A DNA stretch of 64,000 nucleotides from Chitinophagales bacterium (GTDB lineage Bacteria > Bacteroidota > Bacteroidia > Chitinophagales > Saprospiraceae). The DNA lies in the NCBI GenBank assembly GCA_013299105.1, contig JAAFJY010000007.1, positions 124,001-188,000 on the forward strand, written 5' to 3'. The notes under the pieces were generated by a model. That model saw only the letters and a list, made by a program, of their open reading frames with translations. It did no database searches and was not told where the DNA came from. The position numbers and the translations under genes were made by a program. Below are positions 34,538 to 42,487 of the stretch, piece after piece; the stretch's first letter is position 1; the number at the start of each line of letters is the position of its first letter.

Positions 34538-35754
34538 ACCTAAAAAATTTTGAAGGAAGACTAGCAGATTTACATGCACAAGTTGACCAACAAGTCGGTC
34601 AGCTTAAAGCAAAGATGGAAATCAAAACCTACTGCAATGCGATTGCCAATATCAAAACATTTTTACCTCAATTTTTAGATGGTAAAAACCCAGAGACTTG
34701 CTTCAGGCAATACTTGGCTTATCGAACTGCCGCCCACTTGGATCATGTATCACCTGAACGGGCTGCTGACATCAAGATCAGTGGTCACTTTGAGGAAATC
34801 TTAAATGATCCCAAACACCCAAGACTGTATTCGACCTTTCATCTAGGGTCTTACCGGGCTTTATTGGGCTTACTGACACGAGTTGGCGTGAAATTTTCAC
34901 TGGTAGTCAACAATCAGGTTTACACTGCACAACGCAATGAAATGTTACAAACCTTGGATAAAATCGCTGAAATGTATGGTTTACAAACTCAAATTAACAT
35001 CATCAACTCCAGTGATTTCAATGCTGCTGCTAAAATGGCTAAAGATTTTCGAAATGGATATTCCTTGGTGATTTATGCAGATGGCAACACAGGAACAGGT
35101 GGTCAATCACGTCAGGACGAACGCACCAGCAGAGTCAAATTTCTGGGTCAACATATTTATGTAAGACAAGGACCAGCATTTTTTGCTAATCTTTTTCAAG
35201 AACCAATCTACCCAATCATTTCTTACCGAGAATGTAAGAATGAAATTCTCTTGAAGTTTTGTGCCCCCATCCAGCCAGCAAAAAAGGCACCGAGATCAAA
35301 AGTTTGTCAAGAAATTATGCAAAAATTATTTGACATTCTGGAGATCCACCTCAAGCAATTTCCCTTGCAATGGGACCATTGGTCGAGTATTCATTTGCAG
35401 CTGGATACTGAAAGTTTGTCCCGTATAAAGCAGGAGTCCTGTTTTTTCGAGCCCAATACCAACGCCACCAAGCTAACTTTTAACGAAGATCGCTTTGGAG
35501 TTTACATCCATGAAAATGCTGGCTACTTACTCGATTATGTCACACAACAGACCTACCCTTTGTCGATTGAACAGGTCCATACATTGAGTAGCTACTGGCC
35601 TCGACTCCAAAACGGGGTAAAGCCACAAGTTGAATTAACACCAGGCCTTATCAAGCAATTACTCAGTCGAGAGATCCTTATTGATCTTGACCAGGTCCAT
35701 TACAAAACACAGATTGCTAAATCCAATTCATTCACCTCAATACAATTGTCATGA
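34534..35754 (+). CDS. LpxL-like acyltransferase, paralog 2
   Basis: This 406-residue paralog of the preceding gene overlaps it by 4 bp. It has the same motifs: TFHLGSYRA (His103, Arg108 at the position of the usual acidic residue), SLVIYADGNTGTGG and RQGPAFFANLFQEPIYPII. The longer C-terminal extension contains DRFGVYIHENAGYLLDY, matching DERFGLFRMGKSQYYLL in paralog 1, which looks like a small peptide- or substrate-recognition domain. Two non-identical enzymes suggest two acylation positions or two acceptors. The acceptor could be the peptides encoded just downstream. Confidence 0.72.
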   Translation: MNLKNFEGRLADLHAQVDQQVGQLKAKMEIKTYCNAIANIKTFLPQFLDGKNPETCFRQYLAYRTAAHLDHVSPERAADIKISGHFEEILNDPKHPRLYSTFHLGSYRALLGLLTRVGVKFSLVVNNQVYTAQRNEMLQTLDKIAEMYGLQTQINIINSSDFNAAAKMAKDFRNGYSLVIYADGNTGTGGQSRQDERTSRVKFLGQHIYVRQGPAFFANLFQEPIYPIISYRECKNEILLKFCAPIQPAKKAPRSKVCQEIMQKLFDILEIHLKQFPLQWDHWSSIHLQLDTESLSRIKQESCFFEPNTNATKLTFNEDRFGVYIHENAGYLLDYVTQQTYPLSIEQVHTLSSYWPRLQNGVKPQVELTPGLIKQLLSREILIDLDQVHYKTQIAKSNSFTSIQLS

Positions 35755-36173
35755 AAACTCATCACTACAAAATTGCATATTTTCTATGCATCGGGCTGAA
35801 TGCATTTGCCCAAACTAGTCATGAATCGATCTCCATCCAAATCAAAGTGGTCAACCTAACTACGAATGAAGGAAAAGTTGGAGTACTACTGCTCAATGAG
35901 GAAAAAAAAGTTGTAGCAAGCGCAATGCTTAAAGTGCAAGAAAATCAATGCAGCATAAAATTTGAAAATCAAAGCGCTGGAAAGTATGCTGCGAAATTTT
36001 TCCACGACCAAAATGGCAATGGTAAAATGGACGCCAATAGCCTTGGAATTCCCGCTGAAAGCTATGGGTTTTCAAATGGAGTCAAAGGTATTTTCGGTTC
36101 TCCACCCGAATTCAATAAAACCATTTTCACAGTATCCAATAACACTATCATTCAGCTGGAGCCAGCCAATTAG
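35751..36173 (+). CDS. DUF2141-family secreted protein
   Basis: This 140-residue protein has an N-terminal signal peptide (about residues 1-20, ending NAFAQ). The DUF2141 pattern is clear: YAAKFFHDQNGNGKMD, then GIPAESYGFSNG and FGSPPEF. The fold is probably a small beta-sandwich in the periplasm. Its biochemical role is unknown, though family members often sit beside pigment and lipid biosynthesis genes in Bacteroidota. It overlaps the acyltransferase gene by 4 bp and precedes the precursor peptides by 43 bp. Confidence 0.82.
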   Translation: MKTHHYKIAYFLCIGLNAFAQTSHESISIQIKVVNLTTNEGKVGVLLLNEEKKVVASAMLKVQENQCSIKFENQSAGKYAAKFFHDQNGNGKMDANSLGIPAESYGFSNGVKGIFGSPPEFNKTIFTVSNNTIIQLEPAN

Positions 36174-36216
36174 GGCTTTTGGTCGAAGCATAACAAAACA
36201 TCAAAAAACGCCAATC

Positions 36217-36396
36217 ATGGAAAACAACATTTTCAACCTAGAAGGCGGGCTGAGTATCCGCGAATTAGAAACCAGACAGGAAATGTCTATTGCCCTAGAT
36301 CAAACTGAGGCACCAGAGGGTGTAGATGCAATGGCCTGCCGTTGTAAATGCTCTGAAAACTCAGATACTGGTGCTGAGCAGGAAAAAACTACCTAA
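36217..36396 (+). CDS. Precursor-like peptide 1 (CRCKC variant)
   Basis: This is a 59-residue peptide. The leader-like part, MENNIFNLEGGLSIRELETR followed by QEMSIA, matches the leaders of the four genes downstream. The C-terminal part differs: DAMACRCKCSENSDTG, with three Cys in a C-x-C-x-C pattern and Arg42 between the first two. This peptide is the only one of the five with an Arg outside the leader. It is the first of the array and the most diverged. It was called from composition, leader conservation and position, not from a known family. Confidence 0.75.
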   Translation: MENNIFNLEGGLSIRELETRQEMSIALDQTEAPEGVDAMACRCKCSENSDTGAEQEKTT

Positions 36397-36446
36397 ACTA
36401 AATCCCTACAAAACATCACCTTATTTACTAACCTAATCTATTTTTT

Positions 36447-36620
36447 ATGGAAACCAACAATTTTGACCTGAACCAAAGCCTGAACATCGAAGAACTCGAA
36501 GCCCGTCAGGAACTGTCTGTTGCCACCATTAGCGATGCAAGCCTCGAAGAAGCTGACGCTGCGGCCATGGCCAAGTGCAAGTCAGAAGAAAAGGCAAAGA
36601 CTGAGACCAAGGAGTCTTAA
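36447..36620 (+). CDS. Precursor-like peptide 2
   Basis: This 57-residue peptide has leader METNNFDLNQSLNIEELEAR then QELSVATISDASLEEAD, and C-terminal part AAAMAKCKSEEKAKTETKES. It has one Cys and six Lys, and its only Arg is Arg20 in the leader. It is nearly identical to peptides 3 and 4, with a repeat period of about 222 bp including the spacer. It is presumably cleaved near the AAAMA/KCK boundary; the cleavage site is a guess. Confidence 0.78.
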   Translation: METNNFDLNQSLNIEELEARQELSVATISDASLEEADAAAMAKCKSEEKAKTETKES

Positions 36621-36668
36621 GCCTTTCTAATCATCAAACCCATTTTCTAACCACAACAATTTTTAAAC

Positions 36669-36842
36669 ATGGAAACCAACAATTTTGACCTGAACCAAAG
36701 CCTGAACATCGAAGAACTCGAAGCCCGTCAGGAATTGTCAGTTGCTACGATCAGCGATGCAAGCCTCGAAGAAGCTGAAGCCGCTGCAATGGCCAAGTGC
36801 AAGTCAGAAGAAAAAGCAAAGACTGAAACCAAAGAGTCTTAA
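36669..36842 (+). CDS. Precursor-like peptide 3
   Basis: This 57-residue near-copy of peptide 2 has a conservative change (EAEAAA instead of EADAAA before MAKCK). Leader, single Cys and Lys-rich tail are unchanged. The spacer before it (TAACCACAACAATTTTTAAAC) is shared by the following copies, so duplication included the ribosome-binding region. Confidence 0.78.
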   Translation: METNNFDLNQSLNIEELEARQELSVATISDASLEEAEAAAMAKCKSEEKAKTETKES

Positions 36843-36891
36843 GCATTTCTGATTATTCAAACCCATTTTCTAACCACAACAATTTTTAAAC

Positions 36892-37065
36892 ATGGAAACC
36901 AACAATTTTGACCTGAACCAAAGCCTGAACATCGAAGAACTCGAAGCCCGTCAGGAACTGTCTGTTGCCACAATCAGCGATGCAAGCCTCGAAGAAGCTG
37001 ACGCTGCGGCCATGGCCAAGTGCAAGTCAGAAGAAAAAGCAAAGACTGAAACCAAAGAGTCTTAA
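36892..37065 (+). CDS. Precursor-like peptide 4
   Basis: This 57-residue peptide has the same protein sequence as peptide 2; the DNA differs at a few mostly silent positions. Silent differences between copies indicate that the protein sequence is under constraint. It has the same upstream spacer as its neighbours. Confidence 0.78.
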   Translation: METNNFDLNQSLNIEELEARQELSVATISDASLEEADAAAMAKCKSEEKAKTETKES

Positions 37066-37113
37066 TCATTTCTGACCATCTAACTCATTTTCTAACCACA
37101 ACAATTTTTAAAC

Positions 37114-37278
37114 ATGGAAACCAACAATTTTGACCTGAACCAAAGCCTGAGCATCGAAGAACTCGAAACCCGCCAGGAATTGTCTGTTGCCACCATTGGC
37201 GATTCAAGCTTAGAAGAGGTTGAAGCCGCAGCAATGGCCAAGTGCAAGTCAGCCGAGGCTGAAACTTCAGCTGAATAA
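37114..37278 (+). CDS. Precursor-like peptide 5
   Basis: This 54-residue peptide has leader METNNFDLNQSLSIEELETR with conserved QELSVATI. The C-terminal part is AAAMAKCKSAEAETSAE, so the KCKS motif is kept but the Lys-rich tail is replaced by an acidic one. It is the last copy before the M50 protease gene, 123 bp downstream. The variation is concentrated after KCKS, as expected of a trimmed or variable end. Confidence 0.76.
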   Translation: METNNFDLNQSLSIEELETRQELSVATIGDSSLEEVEAAAMAKCKSAEAETSAE

Positions 37279-37401
37279 TAGCAGCATAAAGTGATTGATT
37301 TTGGGCATGGAGTATTCCGAATAGGCAGCTCCTGCCCATTATCAATCTTCCTTGCAACATCTGGCAACACCGACCATTATTCAAACCACATCAATTGCAA
37401 T

Positions 37402-38646
37402 ATGAAAACGCAGCAACCCATTCCAGCTCTTGATTTTGAAGCGTTAGCTGCAAAGCTTGCTGCTTTTGATTTCACCCTGGAAATACCGGAATCAAATCGG
37501 TATTTACTCATTTTTCAAGAACAATATTATCAGATCGACCAGGTCTCTTATCTGGTATTGAATAGCATTAAAAAAAGTACTGATCTGGGAACATCTTTGG
37601 AACTGGCATTCCCCACCATTGATCTCTCAACGCATGACCTTCGGGTTATAAGCGATCATTTAACAGAACAAGTACTTCCATTGTTAGAAAACCAAACTCC
37701 TCCCAAAAAGAAATCTGTTAAAGAACTATTCACGCTAGTTCATCCGACAGCAATTCTTCCAATTGCTAAGATGCTTGCTTTTCTTTTCAATCCTCGAATT
37801 TTTTACCCTCTACTTGTTTTATCCGTCGCTTTGAACAGTGCTTTTTGGTTTTTAGTCAAATCTAAAACAATCCATTTCAAAGGTCAAGGACACTTGGAAA
37901 CCGAAGTTTATTTAGGCTATCTGCTAGCCATATTTGGATTCTTGCTCTTACATGAGTTTGGCCACGCCACGGCTTCAATGGTGATGGGCAAAGCACCTGG
38001 CAAAATTGGAGTAGGCATTTACTTTGTTTTCCCAGCCTTTTTTACTGACTTGACAGCTATTTGGTCACTACAACGTCAGCAGCGCATTGTCATCAACCTG
38101 GGTGGAATTTACCTCCAGTTGCTGATCAATCTCCTAATGATGGGCATTCTATTTCTATTTCAAAATTCACCTCCAACGGTCAGCTTCATGCTCCGCATCA
38201 TAGGATTTAATATTTTGATTAGCCTGTACAATATCAATCCCTTTTTCAAATTTGATGGCTATTGGATTTACAGCGATTTTTTCAAGCTTCCTAATTTGAG
38301 ACAACAAAGCAATGAATTATTGAGAAGCTTATTTTTTGCTCTCCCCAAATTTTTATTTAAATCCAGGCTAAAAACCAATTTTAAAGGACTCTCCTCCCCG
38401 CCGTTATTTACTTACACCATTTCATATTTTGTATTCATGGTGTTCGTATGGTACTTGTTATTGCAATTCATTGTCCGTACTCACCTGAGTTTTTGGCATA
38501 GCCTACAAGAAATTGGACCCTTTGAGTGGAATGATTTCCACGCCTGGAAACAATTGGCAGGACCAATTATAGTCTTGCTTTTCTGCTGGATGATCGTCTA
38601 TTTACGCTTTGCTCCAACTTTTAAATTTAGAAAGTATGCAAACTGA
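37402..38646 (+). CDS. Membrane zinc metalloprotease, M50/S2P-like, with possible PqqD-like N-terminus
   Basis: This is a 414-residue multi-pass membrane protein. The ATG at 37402 is preferred over an upstream in-frame ATG (37291) whose extra residues look non-coding. Residues 1-100 have a small alpha/beta pattern (YLLIFQEQYYQIDQVSYLVL then helices) similar to PqqD-type peptide-recognition domains. Then come hydrophobic segments with HEFGH (His184, Glu185, His188) and NPFFKFDGYW (Asn279, Asp285), the two site-2-protease motifs. It is likely the leader peptidase or processing enzyme of the adjacent peptides. The PqqD-like assignment is by eye. Confidence 0.78.
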   Translation: MKTQQPIPALDFEALAAKLAAFDFTLEIPESNRYLLIFQEQYYQIDQVSYLVLNSIKKSTDLGTSLELAFPTIDLSTHDLRVISDHLTEQVLPLLENQTPPKKKSVKELFTLVHPTAILPIAKMLAFLFNPRIFYPLLVLSVALNSAFWFLVKSKTIHFKGQGHLETEVYLGYLLAIFGFLLLHEFGHATASMVMGKAPGKIGVGIYFVFPAFFTDLTAIWSLQRQQRIVINLGGIYLQLLINLLMMGILFLFQNSPPTVSFMLRIIGFNILISLYNINPFFKFDGYWIYSDFFKLPNLRQQSNELLRSLFFALPKFLFKSRLKTNFKGLSSPPLFTYTISYFVFMVFVWYLLLQFIVRTHLSFWHSLQEIGPFEWNDFHAWKQLAGPIIVLLFCWMIVYLRFAPTFKFRKYAN

Positions 38647-39907
38647 ATTTCCCAAACAACTAATAAAATCAGCGTACCTCAAAATAACTGATGAGGATCG
38701 TGATGGGGTAACCTTGATCCATTCCCTGAGTGGTCGTCAATTCAAAGTGTGCAAAAAGACTGTCACAGTTCTCGATTTCTTTCAGGAGCCTCAATTCATT
38801 GAGCAATTGTCTTTAAGCTCAGCAATGAAGTTGAGTATCCATGAACTTTGGTCCAAAGGCCTACTGGTGGACTATCTTCACCGGGAAATTGAAGCCGTAC
38901 TACGCATACCCAACAAGCCTAGTTACTTCGGGCTACCAAACCTGGATGGGCAACAGTCTCCACAGGTTGTTATGATCGGTGTACCATTCGCTGGCGGAAA
39001 TACCGAATCCCCAGAAGTCAAAGGCTTCCCCAGTCGATTGAGGCAATTGAGTGACATGTATGGCATTGACTTGAGCGGTAAAAGCTGGGTAAACATGAGC
39101 GCGCTAGGCGAAAACCTATCCGTACAAAACCTTGCAGCGTTGGTTAAGGAAAACCTGCTCAAAGATGGAGGTGATATCCTTTGTCATCCTTATGAATCCA
39201 GGCGGCATATTCTTGCTAAAATAAAAACACTGCTGGGCGAGTTGTTCTCCGCAGGCTATGTGCCATTCTCTATTGGTGGAGACCACTCCTTGAGTTTGCC
39301 CATCATTCAAGCAGCCAGTACGTGTTACAATGAGTTTCAGGTCTTTCATTTTGATGCCCATACGGATGTATATTCATCTGCTTTCGACCCATTACTGCAA
39401 GTGGATAACATTCACCACCACGGGAATTTTGTAAGCCATTGCCTAAAAATCCCACAAATCACCCATTATTATCAATTTGGTATCCGAGGCATCAACAACA
39501 TCACTCATCAAGACAAGCCTAAGCTCAAGACCTTTTGGGTGAATGAATTAAAAAATGCAATTCTGCAACATCAGATTTTAGACATCTCCCTTGACATCCC
39601 TTGTTACATCACTTTTGACATTGATGTAATGGATCCGTCATTGGCACCAGGAACCAACACCCCGGTTCCGAATGGTTTTACCTTTGGTGAAGTGCTTGAC
39701 TTATTCAATTTACTAAAGTTAGGACAAAGGCAAATCATCGGGCTTGATTTTGTAGAAGTAAATATAAAAAAAGATCCCGGCGGGCTCACAGCTTCACTTG
39801 CTACGCAACTGATTTTGAATTTATTGAATCAAATCAATCCACAACTCCTGCCCACTACTAAACAGATTGACAGGCAATCCAAGTATTCTTTTTCATCACA
39901 AGACTAG
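38636..39907 (+). CDS. Arginase-fold enzyme with N-terminal peptide-binding-like domain
   Basis: This is a 423-residue protein; the ATG at 38636 overlaps the end of the protease gene by 11 bp. Residues about 105-420 form a ureohydrolase domain with all manganese ligands: GGDHS (His217), DAHTD (Asp240, His242, Asp244) and DID (Asp328, Asp330), with a late Glu in DFVEVN. The first 100 residues are not part of normal arginases; a Gly-Arg turn, then helices (VTVLDFFQ, IHELWSKGLLV), resemble winged-helix recognition domains of RiPP enzymes. Peptide arginases that convert Arg to Orn are known (OspR type). It probably acts on the upstream peptides; free arginine or agmatine is the alternative. Confidence 0.8.
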   Translation: MQTEFPKQLIKSAYLKITDEDRDGVTLIHSLSGRQFKVCKKTVTVLDFFQEPQFIEQLSLSSAMKLSIHELWSKGLLVDYLHREIEAVLRIPNKPSYFGLPNLDGQQSPQVVMIGVPFAGGNTESPEVKGFPSRLRQLSDMYGIDLSGKSWVNMSALGENLSVQNLAALVKENLLKDGGDILCHPYESRRHILAKIKTLLGELFSAGYVPFSIGGDHSLSLPIIQAASTCYNEFQVFHFDAHTDVYSSAFDPLLQVDNIHHHGNFVSHCLKIPQITHYYQFGIRGINNITHQDKPKLKTFWVNELKNAILQHQILDISLDIPCYITFDIDVMDPSLAPGTNTPVPNGFTFGEVLDLFNLLKLGQRQIIGLDFVEVNIKKDPGGLTASLATQLILNLLNQINPQLLPTTKQIDRQSKYSFSSQD

Positions 39908-39911
39908 CACT

Positions 39912-42413
39912 ATGAAATCGACTTCTGAATTTTCTAAGGCTCTTGGCACACCATCTGGTATCTTTGTTCGGTGGAAGAGCCATTCTATTACAGGATATTA
40001 CACGATAGTACAATTCTATCTGGCATTATTACTGATTATGTGCAGCGTAAAGTTACACGCCCAAGCCAACGTCGAAGGCTTAATCATCGATCAGCAAAAA
40101 CAAGCCTTGCCAGGGGTCAACGTCAGCCTCATCCGCAGCCAGGACTCTGTGCTGATTACAGGGACTTTCAGCGGTTTAGATGGCAAATTTAGCCTGAAAC
40201 AGGTTCCATACGGCACTTATCACCTCACATTTTCCATGATCGGTTTTACTACTACAAAAAGTGAGGATTTTGACTTGACTAGCCTGCGTTCTACTGTCAG
40301 TAGCCCCACACAAACAATGCAGGAAGAGGTTCATCAACTGAATGAAGTCGTGGTCAAAGCCGTACAACGTAACCTCGAATACAAAGGAGATCGCCTCATT
40401 TTCAATGTAGCCAGTAGTGGAGCAGGAGAAGGTAGTTCGACTATCGAACTCTTGCAAATGATCCCAGGCGTATTGGTAATCAATGAAAGTGTAAGGCTCA
40501 ATGGTCGCGAAGGGGTAAACATACACGTGGATGGTCGCCCAAGTGGCTACAGTGATTTCAGCACTTTCCTGAAAGACATGCCAGGCAGTATGATCGAGCG
40601 CATTGAGGTGATCAGCAATCCAGGGGCACGTTACGATGCAGCTGGCAGCAACGGCATCATCAATGTAGTTTTGAAAAAGAATGCCAACTTGGGCACCAAT
40701 GGCAGCTACAGCCTGGCCGCAGGTTATGGTCGTTTTGAAAAATCGAATGCCTCTCTTGCATTGAATCACCGCAAAGGCATCATCAACGTATTTGGCAACA
40801 TCGGTGGAAATTTACGGCATAGTTTCGACGGAAACACCCTTTCTCGTTGGGTTGGAAGTACGCAATTTTCCCAAGACGGCGATCGAAATTTCAATACGCT
40901 AGCGGGTAATTTACGCATGGGAATTGACTTGTTTCTCAATAAAAAAAATACCATCGGTATTTTGGCTTCGGGCAATCAAGGAAATACCGCTAGTGATCAG
41001 CAAACACTCACTGATGTGTTGCCCGAAAACGTCGCTTACCAACAACAACTCAACACCATCAATATCGGCGAGCGCAATTGGCGCACATCTGCACTCAATC
41101 TCAATTATCGACACAAGTTTGACACTACTGGCCATGAATGGTCTTTTGACCTGGATCGTTCCGATTATATTGTTGGCCTATTGGTCAATCAGCATTCCGA
41201 TTTACTCAAAGGGGCAAGGCAAGGTATACCGCTACCTTTTAGAAATACCCAACCTACGATCACTGGAATTTGGTCCGCCAAAACTGATTACAGCTATCCT
41301 ATCAACTCCAAAACCAGCCTTGATTTGGGCGCAAAATGGAGCCAGGCCCACATCGATAGCGACCTCAAATTCGAACAATCGCTGGATGACAAATGGGAAA
41401 ATGACCAACGTAGGTCCAACCATTTCATTTACGACGAACAGATCAGCGCAGCTTATGCCAATCTTTTGCACAAATTCGGAAAATTCAGTGTGCAAGCTGG
41501 CTTGAGATTTGAAGCAACCGCACTGTCGGGAAAAAACCAGGCTTTGGACAACAGCAGTTTTCAACGAAACTACCAACAATTATTTCCCAGTCTGTTCATT
41601 TCACGGCCCGTTTTGGTAGATAAAATGGTTGCTCATTTGTCCTACAGCCGCAGGATCGACCGACCAGTTTATCAAGACCTCAATCCTTTTGTAATGTACA
41701 TGGATCCTTTTACCTTCCGCAGAGGAAATACGGAATTGAGGCCACAACTCACCGATACGTACAAGTTTCGACTTGCTTACGACGGACAACCATTCATGAC
41801 CTATAGTTACAATGTTAGCCGGGATCCCATCAGCCGAGTGACTGAACAAAACGATGCCGAGCAGACTACCTACACGTACAGTGCTAATTTGGGCACCTTG
41901 CGTAACTTTGACGCCAGTGTTTATTTCCCCATTGTTGTTGGGAAAAAATTATCGGGCATTGGTGGCGTTTCGTTTTTGTACAATGAATACAATGCAACCT
42001 TTTTGAGCGAAGTTTATGTAGCCAAAGCCTGGTCAACCAATTACTTTTTGCAATTGAGCATCAAACTACCCAAAAACCTGAGCTTTGAAGGTACTGGTTG
42101 GTACCAATCCAAGGGCATTGATGGACTGATGAGCCACCAGGCTTTGTATGGCTCTACCTTATCACTACAAAAAAAGTTTACAGAAAGCCGCTCTCGTCTG
42201 CGTTTAGCCTGGACCGATCCCTTGTTCAAATATTGGCAAGGAGCCACTGACTTTAAAAATATGAATTTGAACGTGACAGCCAGGTGGGAAACCAGCATTT
42301 TACGCCTCAGTTGGAGCCAAAGCTTTGGGAACAAAGTTTTGAAAGATGCTCGAAAAAGGACCAACAGTACAGAAGATGAGCAAAAAAGGGTAAAAACCGA
42401 GGACGATAAGTGA
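39912..42413 (+). CDS. TonB-dependent receptor-like outer-membrane protein
   Basis: This 833-residue protein starts 4 bp after the arginase stop. The N-terminus has about 30 extra polar residues, a hydrophobic segment and HAQA, then a carboxypeptidase-like regulatory domain (about residues 57-140, VEGLIIDQQKQALPGVNVSL), a plug with NGREGVNIHVDGRPSGYSDF, and a barrel. It belongs to the receptor type with an outer-membrane beta-barrel domain but no obvious TonB box. As last gene of the operon it may export the mature product or re-import it. A strong terminator follows at 42431. Confidence 0.85.
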   Translation: MKSTSEFSKALGTPSGIFVRWKSHSITGYYTIVQFYLALLLIMCSVKLHAQANVEGLIIDQQKQALPGVNVSLIRSQDSVLITGTFSGLDGKFSLKQVPYGTYHLTFSMIGFTTTKSEDFDLTSLRSTVSSPTQTMQEEVHQLNEVVVKAVQRNLEYKGDRLIFNVASSGAGEGSSTIELLQMIPGVLVINESVRLNGREGVNIHVDGRPSGYSDFSTFLKDMPGSMIERIEVISNPGARYDAAGSNGIINVVLKKNANLGTNGSYSLAAGYGRFEKSNASLALNHRKGIINVFGNIGGNLRHSFDGNTLSRWVGSTQFSQDGDRNFNTLAGNLRMGIDLFLNKKNTIGILASGNQGNTASDQQTLTDVLPENVAYQQQLNTINIGERNWRTSALNLNYRHKFDTTGHEWSFDLDRSDYIVGLLVNQHSDLLKGARQGIPLPFRNTQPTITGIWSAKTDYSYPINSKTSLDLGAKWSQAHIDSDLKFEQSLDDKWENDQRRSNHFIYDEQISAAYANLLHKFGKFSVQAGLRFEATALSGKNQALDNSSFQRNYQQLFPSLFISRPVLVDKMVAHLSYSRRIDRPVYQDLNPFVMYMDPFTFRRGNTELRPQLTDTYKFRLAYDGQPFMTYSYNVSRDPISRVTEQNDAEQTTYTYSANLGTLRNFDASVYFPIVVGKKLSGIGGVSFLYNEYNATFLSEVYVAKAWSTNYFLQLSIKLPKNLSFEGTGWYQSKGIDGLMSHQALYGSTLSLQKKFTESRSRLRLAWTDPLFKYWQGATDFKNMNLNVTARWETSILRLSWSQSFGNKVLKDARKRTNSTEDEQKRVKTEDDK

Positions 42414-42430
42414 TTCATGTTACCAAAAAA

Positions 42431-42470
42431 AATCGCCAAGAGGACGATGTGTCCTCTTGGCGATTTTTTT
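42431..42470. terminator. Strong bidirectional terminator
   Basis: AATCGCCAAGAGGAC and GTCCTCTTGGCGATT pair perfectly over 15 bp around a 5-nt loop. A T-run follows on the plus strand and an A-run precedes it, so it can end both the biosynthetic operon and the convergent YceI gene. Confidence 0.9.
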
Positions 42471-42487
42471 CAACAAAACGAGCCCCA

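Noticed and set aside
29568-35754. Simple aryl polyene or flexirubin cluster without link to the peptides
   Set aside because: Kept as the main alternative. No ammonia lyase, aromatic-starter, second ACP or KSIII-type gene is visible, and the operon continues without break into the peptide genes.
37085-37384. Minus-strand ORFs overlapping peptide 5
   Set aside because: They are shadows of the repeated precursor gene and of the gap before the protease; no start context or family support.
38609-39907. Arginase-like gene as an ordinary housekeeping arginase or agmatinase
   Set aside because: Not excluded, but the extra N-terminal domain and position inside the operon make a peptide substrate the better first hypothesis.
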